Both the position numbers and the translations under genes were made by a program. From NCBI GenBank assembly GCA_949292785.1, contig CASFBK010000003.1, forward strand, positions 62,001 to 126,000: a stretch of 64,000 nucleotides of DNA. Direction: 5' to 3'. Shown here piece by piece: positions 16,000 to 23,869 of this stretch. The first letter of the stretch is position 1. Each line of letters opens with the position of its first letter. The notes beneath the pieces were generated by a model that ran no database searches, was not told where the DNA came from, and worked only from the letters and a program-made list of their open reading frames with translations. This DNA comes from an uncultured Eubacteriales bacterium. GTDB taxonomy: Bacteria; Bacillota; Clostridia; Lachnospirales; Lachnospiraceae.

Positions 16000-16889
16000 A
16001 TTTCAGCATCCTTGTCCCAATTATTGCTCTTTAAAACCTCCATGATTCTTTCCAAGGCATTTTCCATATCCGGTTTCTTTTCTGTAAAAAAATATGGCTC
16101 CTCTGTTGGCTTCCCATATTGCGCTACAAAATCCTGCACGCGTCTGCACAGATATTCTTCTACTTCATTTACCGTACTGCCAATTTCTGTCTGATACTCT
16201 TTCTTGGAAATGTTATTAGGGTTCCATTCATTGGTATCAGTTGCCATATACCGATACGACTTAGCAGGATTCATACGGACACTTACCGCCAGCTTTTTTT
16301 CTCTGGAAATCCATCCGTTAATAACGAATGAATACGGATTTCCGCTTCTTCCTACCCATACGTTAAAATTATACTCTCTTCCTATTTTGCAGACCCGTGT
16401 TATCAGCTCACTAAATTCTCTATCCCGAAATTCCTGCCAGTTACTTTTTTTACTTCTGGCAAAGGTACGCCAGTTGTCCTCCGTAATTGCCTCCAAATCT
16501 TTGATTCCAAAAACTTTTACCAGGTCGCTAAGTCCCTGCTTATAATCAACCCGGAAATCCGCATACTTAATTCCTTGCAAAAACAAAGGCATTTCGCACT
16601 CACGGTAATAAATCGGCAATACAAAGTTTCCTTTTTGCTCTACCTGCTTCTGCCATGCGGCGGAAATCTCCGTCTTTACCCATTCTGACTTCAACGCTTC
16701 TTTCGATATGACAATTCCAAGATATTCTGATTCCCGGATACCCTCGTCGATTTTCCAGAGAATAGATTCTCCTACTTTTATCTCATACTTGTCGTACCAG
16801 ACATTGATTCCAATGTTTTCTAAATCCTTTGCCAGTTTCTCGACAAATGGCTTATCAATACTTGTGTGGCTTAAAAAAATTGTAGGCAT
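15993..16889 (-). CDS. TIR-domain protein, putative NAD-consuming defence effector
   Basis: 298 residues. The TIR domain (about 1-135) opens with IFLSHTSIDKPFV, has the box with WYDKYEIKVGESI near 31-43, and the ISKEALKSEWVKTEI helix carrying the likely catalytic Glu74. Bacterial TIR domains of this class hydrolyse NAD or make cyclic ADP-ribose signals during phage defence. The C-terminal half (about 140-298) has no family I recognise and could be the sensor. AAGGAG lies before the ATG. The gene stands at the edge of an AT-rich defence island with PARIS-like genes 0.5 kb upstream. Confidence 0.82.
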   Translation of the reverse strand: MPTIFLSHTSIDKPFVEKLAKDLENIGINVWYDKYEIKVGESILWKIDEGIRESEYLGIVISKEALKSEWVKTEISAAWQKQVEQKGNFVLPIYYRECEMPLFLQGIKYADFRVDYKQGLSDLVKVFGIKDLEAITEDNWRTFARSKKSNWQEFRDREFSELITRVCKIGREYNFNVWVGRSGNPYSFVINGWISREKKLAVSVRMNPAKSYRYMATDTNEWNPNNISKKEYQTEIGSTVNEVEEYLCRRVQDFVAQYGKPTEEPYFFTEKKPDMENALERIMEVLKSNNWDKDAEIW

Positions 16890-17016
16890 ATGTACGTTCT
16901 CCTTTTGTCGGATTTTATGTATATTTTATCACATTGGTTTCGTTTTTACTATCAGAAACAATGATTTCTGCTGTTACAGACAACTTTGCAATATAGTAGA
17001 CGGCAGAAAAACTTCT

Positions 17017-17100
17017 TTACCGAATCACCTCTATATCTCCATTTTTTGTTTCAACTTTTACGGTTGCAGTGGGATTCTCTATTCGAGACCATTTATTGAC
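17017..17100 (-). pseudogene. Remnant of a DUF4097-type beta-strand protein C-terminus
   Basis: A 27-codon minus frame ends with VKVETKNGDIEVIR and a stop, a typical terminal strand of DUF4097 (putative adhesin/beta-helix) proteins. A stop codon lies a few codons upstream and no start is present, so only a scar remains. Confidence 0.3.
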
Positions 17101-17186
17101 AATATTTTACGTACTGGCATATTTTATTTCTCTTTGTCAATTTGCTTCCCCCTGCACAAACCGCTTCTTCGTTTTTCTACATCCTT

Positions 17187-17405
17187 TTATTTAATGTCTA
17201 TTTTCCATATTATTCCATTTATTGTTGTACCTTTGACATCAATACTACCGTCTCCACATAAGTACCAAATTGAAACATATCCCCACAAATTTACGGGAAT
17301 ATCAGCAATATTTGTGTAATACCGATACCGTTCGTACAACCCTTTTCCCACAAAATTACGAGCAATATATTTAGACTGCTTGCCAATAAACCAAAAAAGA
17401 AAGCA
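17187..17405 (-). pseudogene. Start-less open frame after the AriB-like gene
   Basis: The frame continues directly after the in-frame TAG of the AriB-like gene and is open for 72 codons to a TAA at 17187. The predicted peptide is rich in aromatic residues (GLYERYRYY, VSIWYLCGDG, IIWKIDIK) and looks like real protein rather than random sequence, but there is no ATG and no ribosome binding site. It may be the 3' remnant of a deleted gene or a lost extension of AriB. The family is not recognised. Confidence 0.3.
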
Positions 17406-18326
17406 CTATGCAACCTGATATTGTTTTAAAAAATCAATTAAACTTTGTGGAGTATCCGCATAATCCTGCAAAATTGATAATATATTAACATTAGGATCAA
17501 TATGTACAGATGTATATTTTTTTGAGAAATATTCTCCTGTTTTATTTTTCATTTTCAGTGAATCAATAATTTTTTTCAAAAATTCTACTTCAAATTTTCC
17601 TCTAAACCACTGCCCCATGTTACCATTTTTAAAATAATTCATTTTTTCTTCAATCTCACTTTCTTCTACATTTCTTGAATCAGGAAACAATTCTTTTAAT
17701 TTTTCACGATTTATTTCCTCTTTGCAAACAATACTGTCAATCGATAACTCTAAAAATAATTTAGAAATTTTAAAGTCAGATAAAACTATTTTGGGGCTTT
17801 CCGCAGTTTCTTCTTGCAATCTCTGACATGCCAACCATGAATTTATATAGATAGTTTTATTATGAAATTCTTGCTGTCTTTTTGAATAGTCAGAGCAACA
17901 TTTTAAGAAATCTTTTTCTGTTGTATTAATTCCAAACTCTCTATTTAACATCTTAGAAAAAGCTTCCTTACTTGTGTAAAAGTTTTCTATAGAATAGCAT
18001 GGCGTTTGATATAATAAATCATTATTATATTGTGTCGTATCATAATCACTATCAATAAAAAATGCCTTTTCGACAAAAATTTCATCTCTATTTTTTTCAA
18101 CAAGATTCAATGCTTTCAATACTCCCTTTTTTCCACCACAATTATAATGAATTATTTTGTTATATTCATAGCCACTATACTTTTCTATTCGTGGGAAATA
18201 GTATTTTGCATCTTCTCCCTCAAAAAAACAAAACAAATAGTCTTTGTATTTCTTTTTCTCTTGACAATACCGTGAAAAAGCCACCACGCCCTTGTTTCTT
18301 GCATCTTTAACCTTTTGTATATCCAT
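17406..18326 (-). CDS. AriB-like TOPRIM (DUF4435) effector of a PARIS-type system
   Basis: 306 residues. The N-terminal half has a TOPRIM core: FFEGEDAK with Glu36/Glu38, a CGGKKGVLKAL segment near 63-72, and the metal-binding IDSD (Asp92, Asp94). This is the DUF4435 layout of AriB, the effector of PARIS, where it is held inactive by the AriA ATPase and released when a phage anti-restriction protein is sensed; characterised AriB cuts host tRNA. The C-terminal half is helical and less clear. It follows the ATPase gene by 12 bp with GAGGGAG before the ATG. Assignment rests on the domain pair and gene order. Confidence 0.75.
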   Translation of the reverse strand: MDIQKVKDARNKGVVAFSRYCQEKKKYKDYLFCFFEGEDAKYYFPRIEKYSGYEYNKIIHYNCGGKKGVLKALNLVEKNRDEIFVEKAFFIDSDYDTTQYNNDLLYQTPCYSIENFYTSKEAFSKMLNREFGINTTEKDFLKCCSDYSKRQQEFHNKTIYINSWLACQRLQEETAESPKIVLSDFKISKLFLELSIDSIVCKEEINREKLKELFPDSRNVEESEIEEKMNYFKNGNMGQWFRGKFEVEFLKKIIDSLKMKNKTGEYFSKKYTSVHIDPNVNILSILQDYADTPQSLIDFLKQYQVA

Positions 18327-18338
18327 ATTTTTTCTCCC

Positions 18339-19694
18339 TCATTCATTCTCAGATAAACAACTTCCCATATCCTTTGCTAAATCATCAAATTCATTATCAA
18401 AAATAAAAGGAGAGTGTGTTACCGCTATTAAAGTTGAGCACTTTCCAGAATTAACGACATCTGGAAGAAACATATTCTGCCACTTTATAGACAACGATAA
18501 TTCTGGTTCGTCAAACAAGATAATACAATTTTCTATATTTTCAATATATAATTTTGAAAAAACTGATATGATTTGTTTCTCACCTGATGATAAGTTTTGA
18601 ATACTAATTGGTTTCTTTGTTTTTTCTTTGTAAATTCCTAGTTTTACATTGGTTTCATCGTATATATATTTCTTGCCATTCAAATAATTGTTACATATTG
18701 AAGCAAATGTCTTTACGCTTTCATCGTACTTATTTTGCCGTTCATAACTATCTATCAAATTTTTAATCAGGTTTAAAAGATACCTATTTTCACGATTATA
18801 GATATCTAAACTATTCACTAATTCAATGATTCTTTGTTTGTCCTGTTCCTCTATTTCGTCTCCTATTCTTGCCAAAGCAATAACCAATTTATTTTGTTCA
18901 ACTTTATAATTCTCAACATCAGATAATTCACCATTTAAATATTGTTTTAAAAGGACTCCTGTCATTTTTGCAAAACCTGTAATTGCAACCGACTTTATCG
19001 TCTGTAAAAGCGCTTCTATGTTTTTCTCTACATCCGTCATTCCAAACTGTATAAGTCTACTTTTCACACGGTCTTTTTCTATATCAATACCTAAATTAGA
19101 CATATCCTCTTCAATTCTTCTATATGTAGGAAAATATAAAATCTCCTCATCGATTTTTTCACTTACGTTTTTTTTAAATGTAATCACCTTATTAAAGTCC
19201 GCTTTTGTAGTCATATTTTTTTGAAATTGTTGCACAATATATCGCTCTAACTCTCGTCGAGCCATAGATGGTGACATGCCAAACACATCACTTACTCTAA
19301 AATAATATTTCTTTAATTCCTCCTCATTCGCTCCGTCCCTAAGCAATTTACTTATATTTTCTAATTCTTTTATCGTAAATAAACTTTCAAATTGTACTTT
19401 ACGCCTTCTATATGGTGGATTACCATACATATAGTCTTCTACATATGATGAAATATCATTATGATCAATACTAAATTTTTCGCCATCAACAAATGTTAAT
19501 GAAATACTATCAAAAATTATATTATTTAACTTTTCAATATTTCCGCTCAATACATAATACAAGCAATTCAAAATAGTAGTTTTTCCCATACCATTTTCAC
19601 CTAAAAATATATTTACTTTTTCATCTAATGGTAGACTTACATTGAACTGATTAAAAAGATTGGTTATTTCAAATAACTTCAACTTTGATTCCAT
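18339..19694 (-). CDS. AriA-like ABC/SMC-type ATPase of a PARIS-type system
   Basis: 451 residues from the ATG at 19694, 8 nt after GGAGG; a GTG at 19709 would overlap that site. Walker A is GENGMGKTT (32-40), the ABC signature LSSGEKQ (from 368), Walker B ILFDEPELSL (Asp395-Glu396) and the switch THSP. The insert between Walker A and signature is helical but short, as in AAA_15/OLD-type ATPases, not a long SMC coil. Next to a DUF4435 gene this matches AriA, the sensor that binds AriB. OLD/Gabija-type ATPases are the alternative, but they carry TOPRIM on the same chain. Confidence 0.78.
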   Translation of the reverse strand: MESKLKLFEITNLFNQFNVSLPLDEKVNIFLGENGMGKTTILNCLYYVLSGNIEKLNNIIFDSISLTFVDGEKFSIDHNDISSYVEDYMYGNPPYRRRKVQFESLFTIKELENISKLLRDGANEEELKKYYFRVSDVFGMSPSMARRELERYIVQQFQKNMTTKADFNKVITFKKNVSEKIDEEILYFPTYRRIEEDMSNLGIDIEKDRVKSRLIQFGMTDVEKNIEALLQTIKSVAITGFAKMTGVLLKQYLNGELSDVENYKVEQNKLVIALARIGDEIEEQDKQRIIELVNSLDIYNRENRYLLNLIKNLIDSYERQNKYDESVKTFASICNNYLNGKKYIYDETNVKLGIYKEKTKKPISIQNLSSGEKQIISVFSKLYIENIENCIILFDEPELSLSIKWQNMFLPDVVNSGKCSTLIAVTHSPFIFDNEFDDLAKDMGSCLSENE

Positions 19695-19722
19695 AAAACC
19701 GTCCTCCACTTCCTTATTTGTA

Positions 19723-20094
19723 TTATTTTACTATATCAAAATATTTCAACGCATCCTTTATAGCTTCTACTTTCTCTGGTGTCGGATGCTTCCTCGGTTG
19801 CTTCAATTCTTCTACCGCATTAGGAGCATCGTACATCGGTAGTCCCAACTCCTTCTTCACCTCTGCGATATATGTGGTATGTACCTTGAATCCATACTTC
19901 GCTTCTATGTACTCCTGTATCTTCTTGTAGGTTACTCTCGCTTTCGGCTTGTACGCTTCCGCTCTCTTAGCGATATTATCAAGTGGTACTTTACCCTCGC
20001 TCTCGCCAAACTCCACTTTTACGTTGATTACGCTGTCGTTTTTTTTGTGGAAAAGCATTACAACCGTCTCCACATGCACATTACGCCCAAACAT
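19723..20094 (-). CDS. Orphan C-terminal tail of an RlmD-type RNA methyltransferase
   Basis: 123 residues from the ATG at 20094 (GAGG 5 nt upstream). It starts with MFGRNVHVETVVML, matching the last strand of RlmD/RumA methyltransferases (compare MFPHTGHVETIVLI in rlmD at 22057), then continues into a basic extension with EYIEAKYGFKVHTTYIAEVK and LPMYDAPNAVEELKQPR. I know this extension from memory as a C-terminal tail of some clostridial RlmD proteins. Nothing of the catalytic domain is present. The first 13 bases, GGTGGATATGTTT, are identical to the matching point in rlmD. Its codon usage is richer in G+C than the AT-rich genes on both sides. It may be an expressed small protein or a displaced gene end. 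Confidence 0.6.
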   Translation of the reverse strand: MFGRNVHVETVVMLFHKKNDSVINVKVEFGESEGKVPLDNIAKRAEAYKPKARVTYKKIQEYIEAKYGFKVHTTYIAEVKKELGLPMYDAPNAVEELKQPRKHPTPEKVEAIKDALKYFDIVK

Positions 20095-20189
20095 ATCCAC
20101 CTCTTTTCAATTTCAATATGAAAAATATGTAATGCTATCAAATTTAAAAATTTTATTTATTGTTTAATATAACTCCCATTTAACCGATA

Positions 20190-20798
20190 TTAGTCTGCCC
20201 CTCCATATTTTTTCCATAAATCTTCAAAGTACGCTTCCAATGCTGAATATCCTGAACTTGGTTTTATATATCTTTGCATTGGACTTAACTTTCCAGGCGT
20301 GTTTGTTGATTGAAATGATAAGTAAAGGCTACTATCAAAAATAATTAATCTAAATCTCAATATCTCATTATGTTTTCTTAATTTAATATTTGGATTTTTA
20401 TTAATTATCTCCTCAAAATTTCCAATAGAATTTTCTATACCTTTTTTTAGATTATTATTATTTAATTCTATTCCCCGCTGAACAACATAAGGATTATCGG
20501 GACTAGAAATTAAATACTTCTGTTTGCCTGGTCCATGAATTAATAAATCACGCAAATCTCCAGAATCACCTGGATAAGAAAATGTATCTCCCTTCATCGC
20601 TATGACTCGCATCATATCAGATTTTTTTGCATCTCTTCTGATTGATTTAAGTGCTTTCTTTTGATTTTTAAATTCTTTGTCAAAACTCTTCCTAAACTTT
20701 GGCGGAACTATTTTTGAGAAAAACCCAACTAAATATAAAATATATGAAGCAGCTAACGAACTAGCAACACCAACCATAAACGAAATAAAACTACTCAT
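20190..20798 (-). CDS. Membrane-anchored protein of an unknown defence-like pair
   Basis: 202 residues. One N-terminal membrane helix (about 5-28) anchors a cytoplasmic domain. A basic helical linker (about 35-65) leads to an alpha/beta domain with MKGDTFSYPGDSGDLRDLL, YLISSPDNPYVVQRG, and a C-terminal LRFRLIIFDSSLYLSFQS strand pair. The last part resembles HKD-less phospholipase-D-like domains found in some bacterial regulators, but I am not sure of this. The ATG overlaps the stop of the P-loop gene by 8 bp, so the two proteins are made together. Membrane anchor plus ligand-binding-type domain next to a nucleotide kinase suggests a sensor or effector. Confidence 0.6.
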   Translation of the reverse strand: MSSFISFMVGVASSLAASYILYLVGFFSKIVPPKFRKSFDKEFKNQKKALKSIRRDAKKSDMMRVIAMKGDTFSYPGDSGDLRDLLIHGPGKQKYLISSPDNPYVVQRGIELNNNNLKKGIENSIGNFEEIINKNPNIKLRKHNEILRFRLIIFDSSLYLSFQSTNTPGKLSPMQRYIKPSSGYSALEAYFEDLWKKYGGAD

Positions 20799-21513
20799 TT
20801 TCTTCCCCCATTTCTTTACCTATAATCCTTTTTAGTTGCTCAAATGCAGATTTCGTTGCATGTATAGTTGACATATTGCTTGAATATAAATTCAAAACTG
20901 TGTAATCATATGTGAATAAATCCAATGAATATAATTTTTCTTGGTGCTTAATGCTATCAAGCCGTAATCTAAATTCTTCTTCTTTAAGAACAATACTATC
21001 TATCAATTCATTCATCTTTTCCATGCATTGAATAAATGTTTCTCCATCATCTTGCAAAACCATTTGTTCAGCTTTTTTGAGCTGTTCTAAAAGCGAAACT
21101 TCTATACTCTTTATTGTTGGAAAACCATGACGTTTCATATATATTTGTCTTAATAAGGTTTTATTGATGTCGGAAACAATATAAATTACCACTACTTGTT
21201 GCGGGAAAAATTCTTTTAATTTTTTAATAGTCAACTTATCATTTGTAATTAATATTAAATTTCCTTCATTTAATTGAGTACGTAGCTTTTTTGTACTAAA
21301 TCCATATCTATTGCCATACATTGTATAAATTATATCACAATCCAATTGAGAATCATTTAGATTTTCAACAGTAAATACATCATCCACTGTATTAAACCTT
21401 TTTCTTTCAGAATACTTAACCGCCGCATTACAAATTCTTTCTTTAACTAATCTATCCAATAGTGTGGATTTTCCCGCACCAGATGCACCTGATAAAATAA
21501 ATAATTTATTCAT
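20791..21513 (-). CDS. Guanylate-kinase-like P-loop protein
   Basis: 240 residues. A Walker A loop GASGAGKST lies at residues 9-17. Residues 60-130 follow guanylate kinase order: RYGFSTKKLRTQLNEGN, then VVVIYIVSDINKTLLRQIYMKR in the position of the GMP kinase IF-PPS strand and lid. It lacks the canonical SRxxRxxE GMP-binding set, so the substrate may not be GMP. The C-terminal part is helical. AGGAG precedes the ATG. It is coupled by overlap to the membrane protein gene and sits between rlmD and the PARIS-like pair. Role unknown; a nucleotide-sensing defence unit is inferred. Confidence 0.65.
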   Translation of the reverse strand: MNKLFILSGASGAGKSTLLDRLVKERICNAAVKYSERKRFNTVDDVFTVENLNDSQLDCDIIYTMYGNRYGFSTKKLRTQLNEGNLILITNDKLTIKKLKEFFPQQVVVIYIVSDINKTLLRQIYMKRHGFPTIKSIEVSLLEQLKKAEQMVLQDDGETFIQCMEKMNELIDSIVLKEEEFRLRLDSIKHQEKLYSLDLFTYDYTVLNLYSSNMSTIHATKSAFEQLKRIIGKEMGEENE

Positions 21514-22056
21514 ACAATCTCCTTCTGCCTTAACTTAATCCTTGCTATATTTGTAATAACATAAAATAACGTAATACCCTCTATCTATCATCTTCTTTAC
21601 TATATTTCATATGGCACAAATTCAGTTCCATATTTTACTTCTAAAATGCTTTTCGTAATTATATCTCCACAATCTCTCTATCATCTTTATTTTACCACAT
21701 CAAATTATTTTTTCCTACACCCGTAAATAACATTACATCACTTTAACATTATCCAAAAACCATCTTTCACTTCTAAACTATGCTAATATACAAAATTACA
21801 ATAAGCGTACCACTATCTCTAATGATACGCCTATCACATTCAATTTCTAAGAACCTGTTGCCTATATTTTATCAACAAAATGTACACTACATAGACACGT
21901 TAATTGCGGAAAACCTTTAATTTCCGTTTGTGTTCCCACACCCGATATCAACAACCGCTGAAACGTCAAAATAGTTTTTGAGGTGTTTATTACGGCTATT
22001 TTTACCCTCTGATGAGAACACGAAATGCTTCGCCAAGTGCCTAAAATAAAGGATTT
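21514..22056 (-). other. 543-bp AT-rich intergenic with coding scar
   Basis: No complete gene is evident. Next to rlmD, the minus frame ending at 21917-21919 is open from within rlmD and reads plausibly as protein (HLAKHFVFSSEGKNS, then a VVDIGCGNTNGN end) without a start codon. Nearer the P-loop gene a 25-codon scar ends in EVKYGTEFVPYEI. Both look like leftovers of earlier gene turnover at this island edge. Confidence 0.35.
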
Positions 22057-23730
22057 CTACAAGTCTTTCCTTTGTATCAACACAATAGTCTCCACATGCC
22101 CGGTATGCGGAAACATATCCACCGGCTGCACCTTCTTCACCTCATACCCCCACTCGCACAAAAATTTCAAATCTCTCGCCAACGTCGCCGAATCACAGCT
22201 TACATACACCACCCGCTCCGGCTTCATCTTCACAATCGTCTCTAAACACTTCTCATCACAGCCCTTCCGCGGCGGGTCTACCACAATCACATCCGGATGC
22301 AGCATCTCCTCTCGTTTCACTTTATCTCCCTCTTGCTCCCTATCCCCCAATCCTTTTTCCTCAGCCCCCTTATTTCCTCCCTCCGTTCTCCCCTTATCAC
22401 TCCTCATCCCCTTCTCATAAAATTCCGGCAGCACTTCCTCCGCCTTCCCCACAAAAAACTCCACATTCTCAATCCCATTTATCTTCGCATTATTCCGGGC
22501 GTCCTCAATCGCAGGCGCCACAATCTCCACCCCATACACCTGCTTCGCCTTCTGCGCCAAAAACAACGAAATCGTTCCTATTCCGCAATATAAATCCCAA
22601 ACCGTCTCTTTCCCTGTAAGTCCGGCATACTCCAATGCTGTACCGTAAAGCTTTTCCGTCTGCACCGGATTTACCTGATAAAAAGACAACGGCGAAATCT
22701 GATACCGAATTCCTCCAATATAGTCTGTAATATACTCCTGCCCCCACAGCAAAATAATTTCTTCCCCCAGAATCACATTGGTATTCTTCTCGTTCACATT
22801 CAGTGTAATACTGGTCATTCCTTCCACTTCGTTCAGACGCGCTACCAGTATTTCCGCATATGGCAGCTTTCTCCCATTCACCACCAGACAGACCATAATT
22901 TCTTTCGTAGTAAATCCAAACCGAATCAGCACATGGCGTACCAGTCCTTTTCCTGTCACTTCATCGTATGCCGGAATACCATATTCCTCCATAAAAGAAA
23001 TCACGATATCCAAAATCTTCTCATTTACTTCCACTCCCAGATAACACTTCCGATTCGGAATAATGTTATGGCTGCGGCTGGCGTAAAACCCTGTTACAAT
23101 CTTTCCTTCCTTATCCCTTCCAATGGGGAACTGTGCCTTATTCCGATAAAAATAAGGCTTGTCCATACCGATGACTGGATTCACCACAATCTTTCCTTTT
23201 CCAACTCCACCCTTTTCAACTTCTCCTTTTTCAATCACTCCCCCTTCAGCAATTCTCTCTCCGGCAACTTTCCTATCTGCCGCCTCATCCACCCAAAAGC
23301 CGCCAATCCGTTTCAAATTATTACGCACTTTATTTTCCTTAAATTTTAACTGCTGTGCATAATCCACCGCCTGAATCTGACAGCCTCCACACTGACGATG
23401 ATACGCACACTTTGGTTCCACACGATAAGGAGATGGCTTTAAAACCTCCAGCAATCTGGCATACCCATAATTCTTCTTCATCTTCATGATTTTTACGCGT
23501 ACCAAATCACCCAGAACCGCATCCTTCACAAACAAAGCAATGCCCTCTGCCTTACCAATTCCTTCTCCGTCTACCCCCATATCCTCAATGATAAGCTCCA
23601 GCTCCATATCCTTTTTTAATCCGACAATACTCTTCTTTTCTGATATCTTCTCCTGTAATCCATTCGCACTTTTTTTCTTTCCTGATATCTTTTTCTGTAA
23701 TCCATTCGCACTTTTCTTCTTTCCCGACAT
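22057..23730 (-). CDS. rlmD: 23S rRNA uracil-C5 methyltransferase, RlmD/RumA family
   Basis: 557 residues from the ATG at 23730 (AAGGA 7-8 nt upstream); a GTG 36 nt earlier is weaker. Order: a Lys-rich N-terminus with two copies of a KKKSANGLQ repeat, a TRAM domain (about 40-95), the [4Fe-4S] Cys set in CAYHRQCGGC, a methyltransferase domain with DLYCGIGTISL, DPPRKG and the catalytic Cys in SCDSATLARDL. It methylates a uridine in 23S rRNA (U1939 type). Two charged low-complexity inserts (about 155-180 and 440-475) lengthen it beyond the usual 450. It ends shortly after HVETIVLI, without the tail found as a separate gene at 19723. Confidence 0.88.
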   Translation of the reverse strand: MSGKKKSANGLQKKISGKKKSANGLQEKISEKKSIVGLKKDMELELIIEDMGVDGEGIGKAEGIALFVKDAVLGDLVRVKIMKMKKNYGYARLLEVLKPSPYRVEPKCAYHRQCGGCQIQAVDYAQQLKFKENKVRNNLKRIGGFWVDEAADRKVAGERIAEGGVIEKGEVEKGGVGKGKIVVNPVIGMDKPYFYRNKAQFPIGRDKEGKIVTGFYASRSHNIIPNRKCYLGVEVNEKILDIVISFMEEYGIPAYDEVTGKGLVRHVLIRFGFTTKEIMVCLVVNGRKLPYAEILVARLNEVEGMTSITLNVNEKNTNVILGEEIILLWGQEYITDYIGGIRYQISPLSFYQVNPVQTEKLYGTALEYAGLTGKETVWDLYCGIGTISLFLAQKAKQVYGVEIVAPAIEDARNNAKINGIENVEFFVGKAEEVLPEFYEKGMRSDKGRTEGGNKGAEEKGLGDREQEGDKVKREEMLHPDVIVVDPPRKGCDEKCLETIVKMKPERVVYVSCDSATLARDLKFLCEWGYEVKKVQPVDMFPHTGHVETIVLIQRKDL

Positions 23731-23813
23731 ACGCTCTTCCTTTATGAACAATTCCGTTCTTCCCACTTTAAATTATTTTTCCTATCAATAACCTGATACA
23801 TCCAAAAAATTTA

Positions 23814-23853
23814 TAAAAAGGAGCCGTTCCACTCGCCGGAAACCGCCCCTTTC
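23814..23853 (-). terminator. Terminator after yhaM
   Basis: Imperfect inverted repeat AAAGGGGCGGTTTCC / GGAACGGCTCCTTTTT, 17 bp past the yhaM stop, followed by T residues on the minus strand. Confidence 0.55.
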
Positions 23854-23869
23854 CTATTACCTTCGCTAA

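Noticed and set aside
22297-22593. Plus-strand frames across rlmD
   Set aside because: Their Pro/Leu/Ser-rich composition is the mirror of the charged low-complexity inserts in rlmD.
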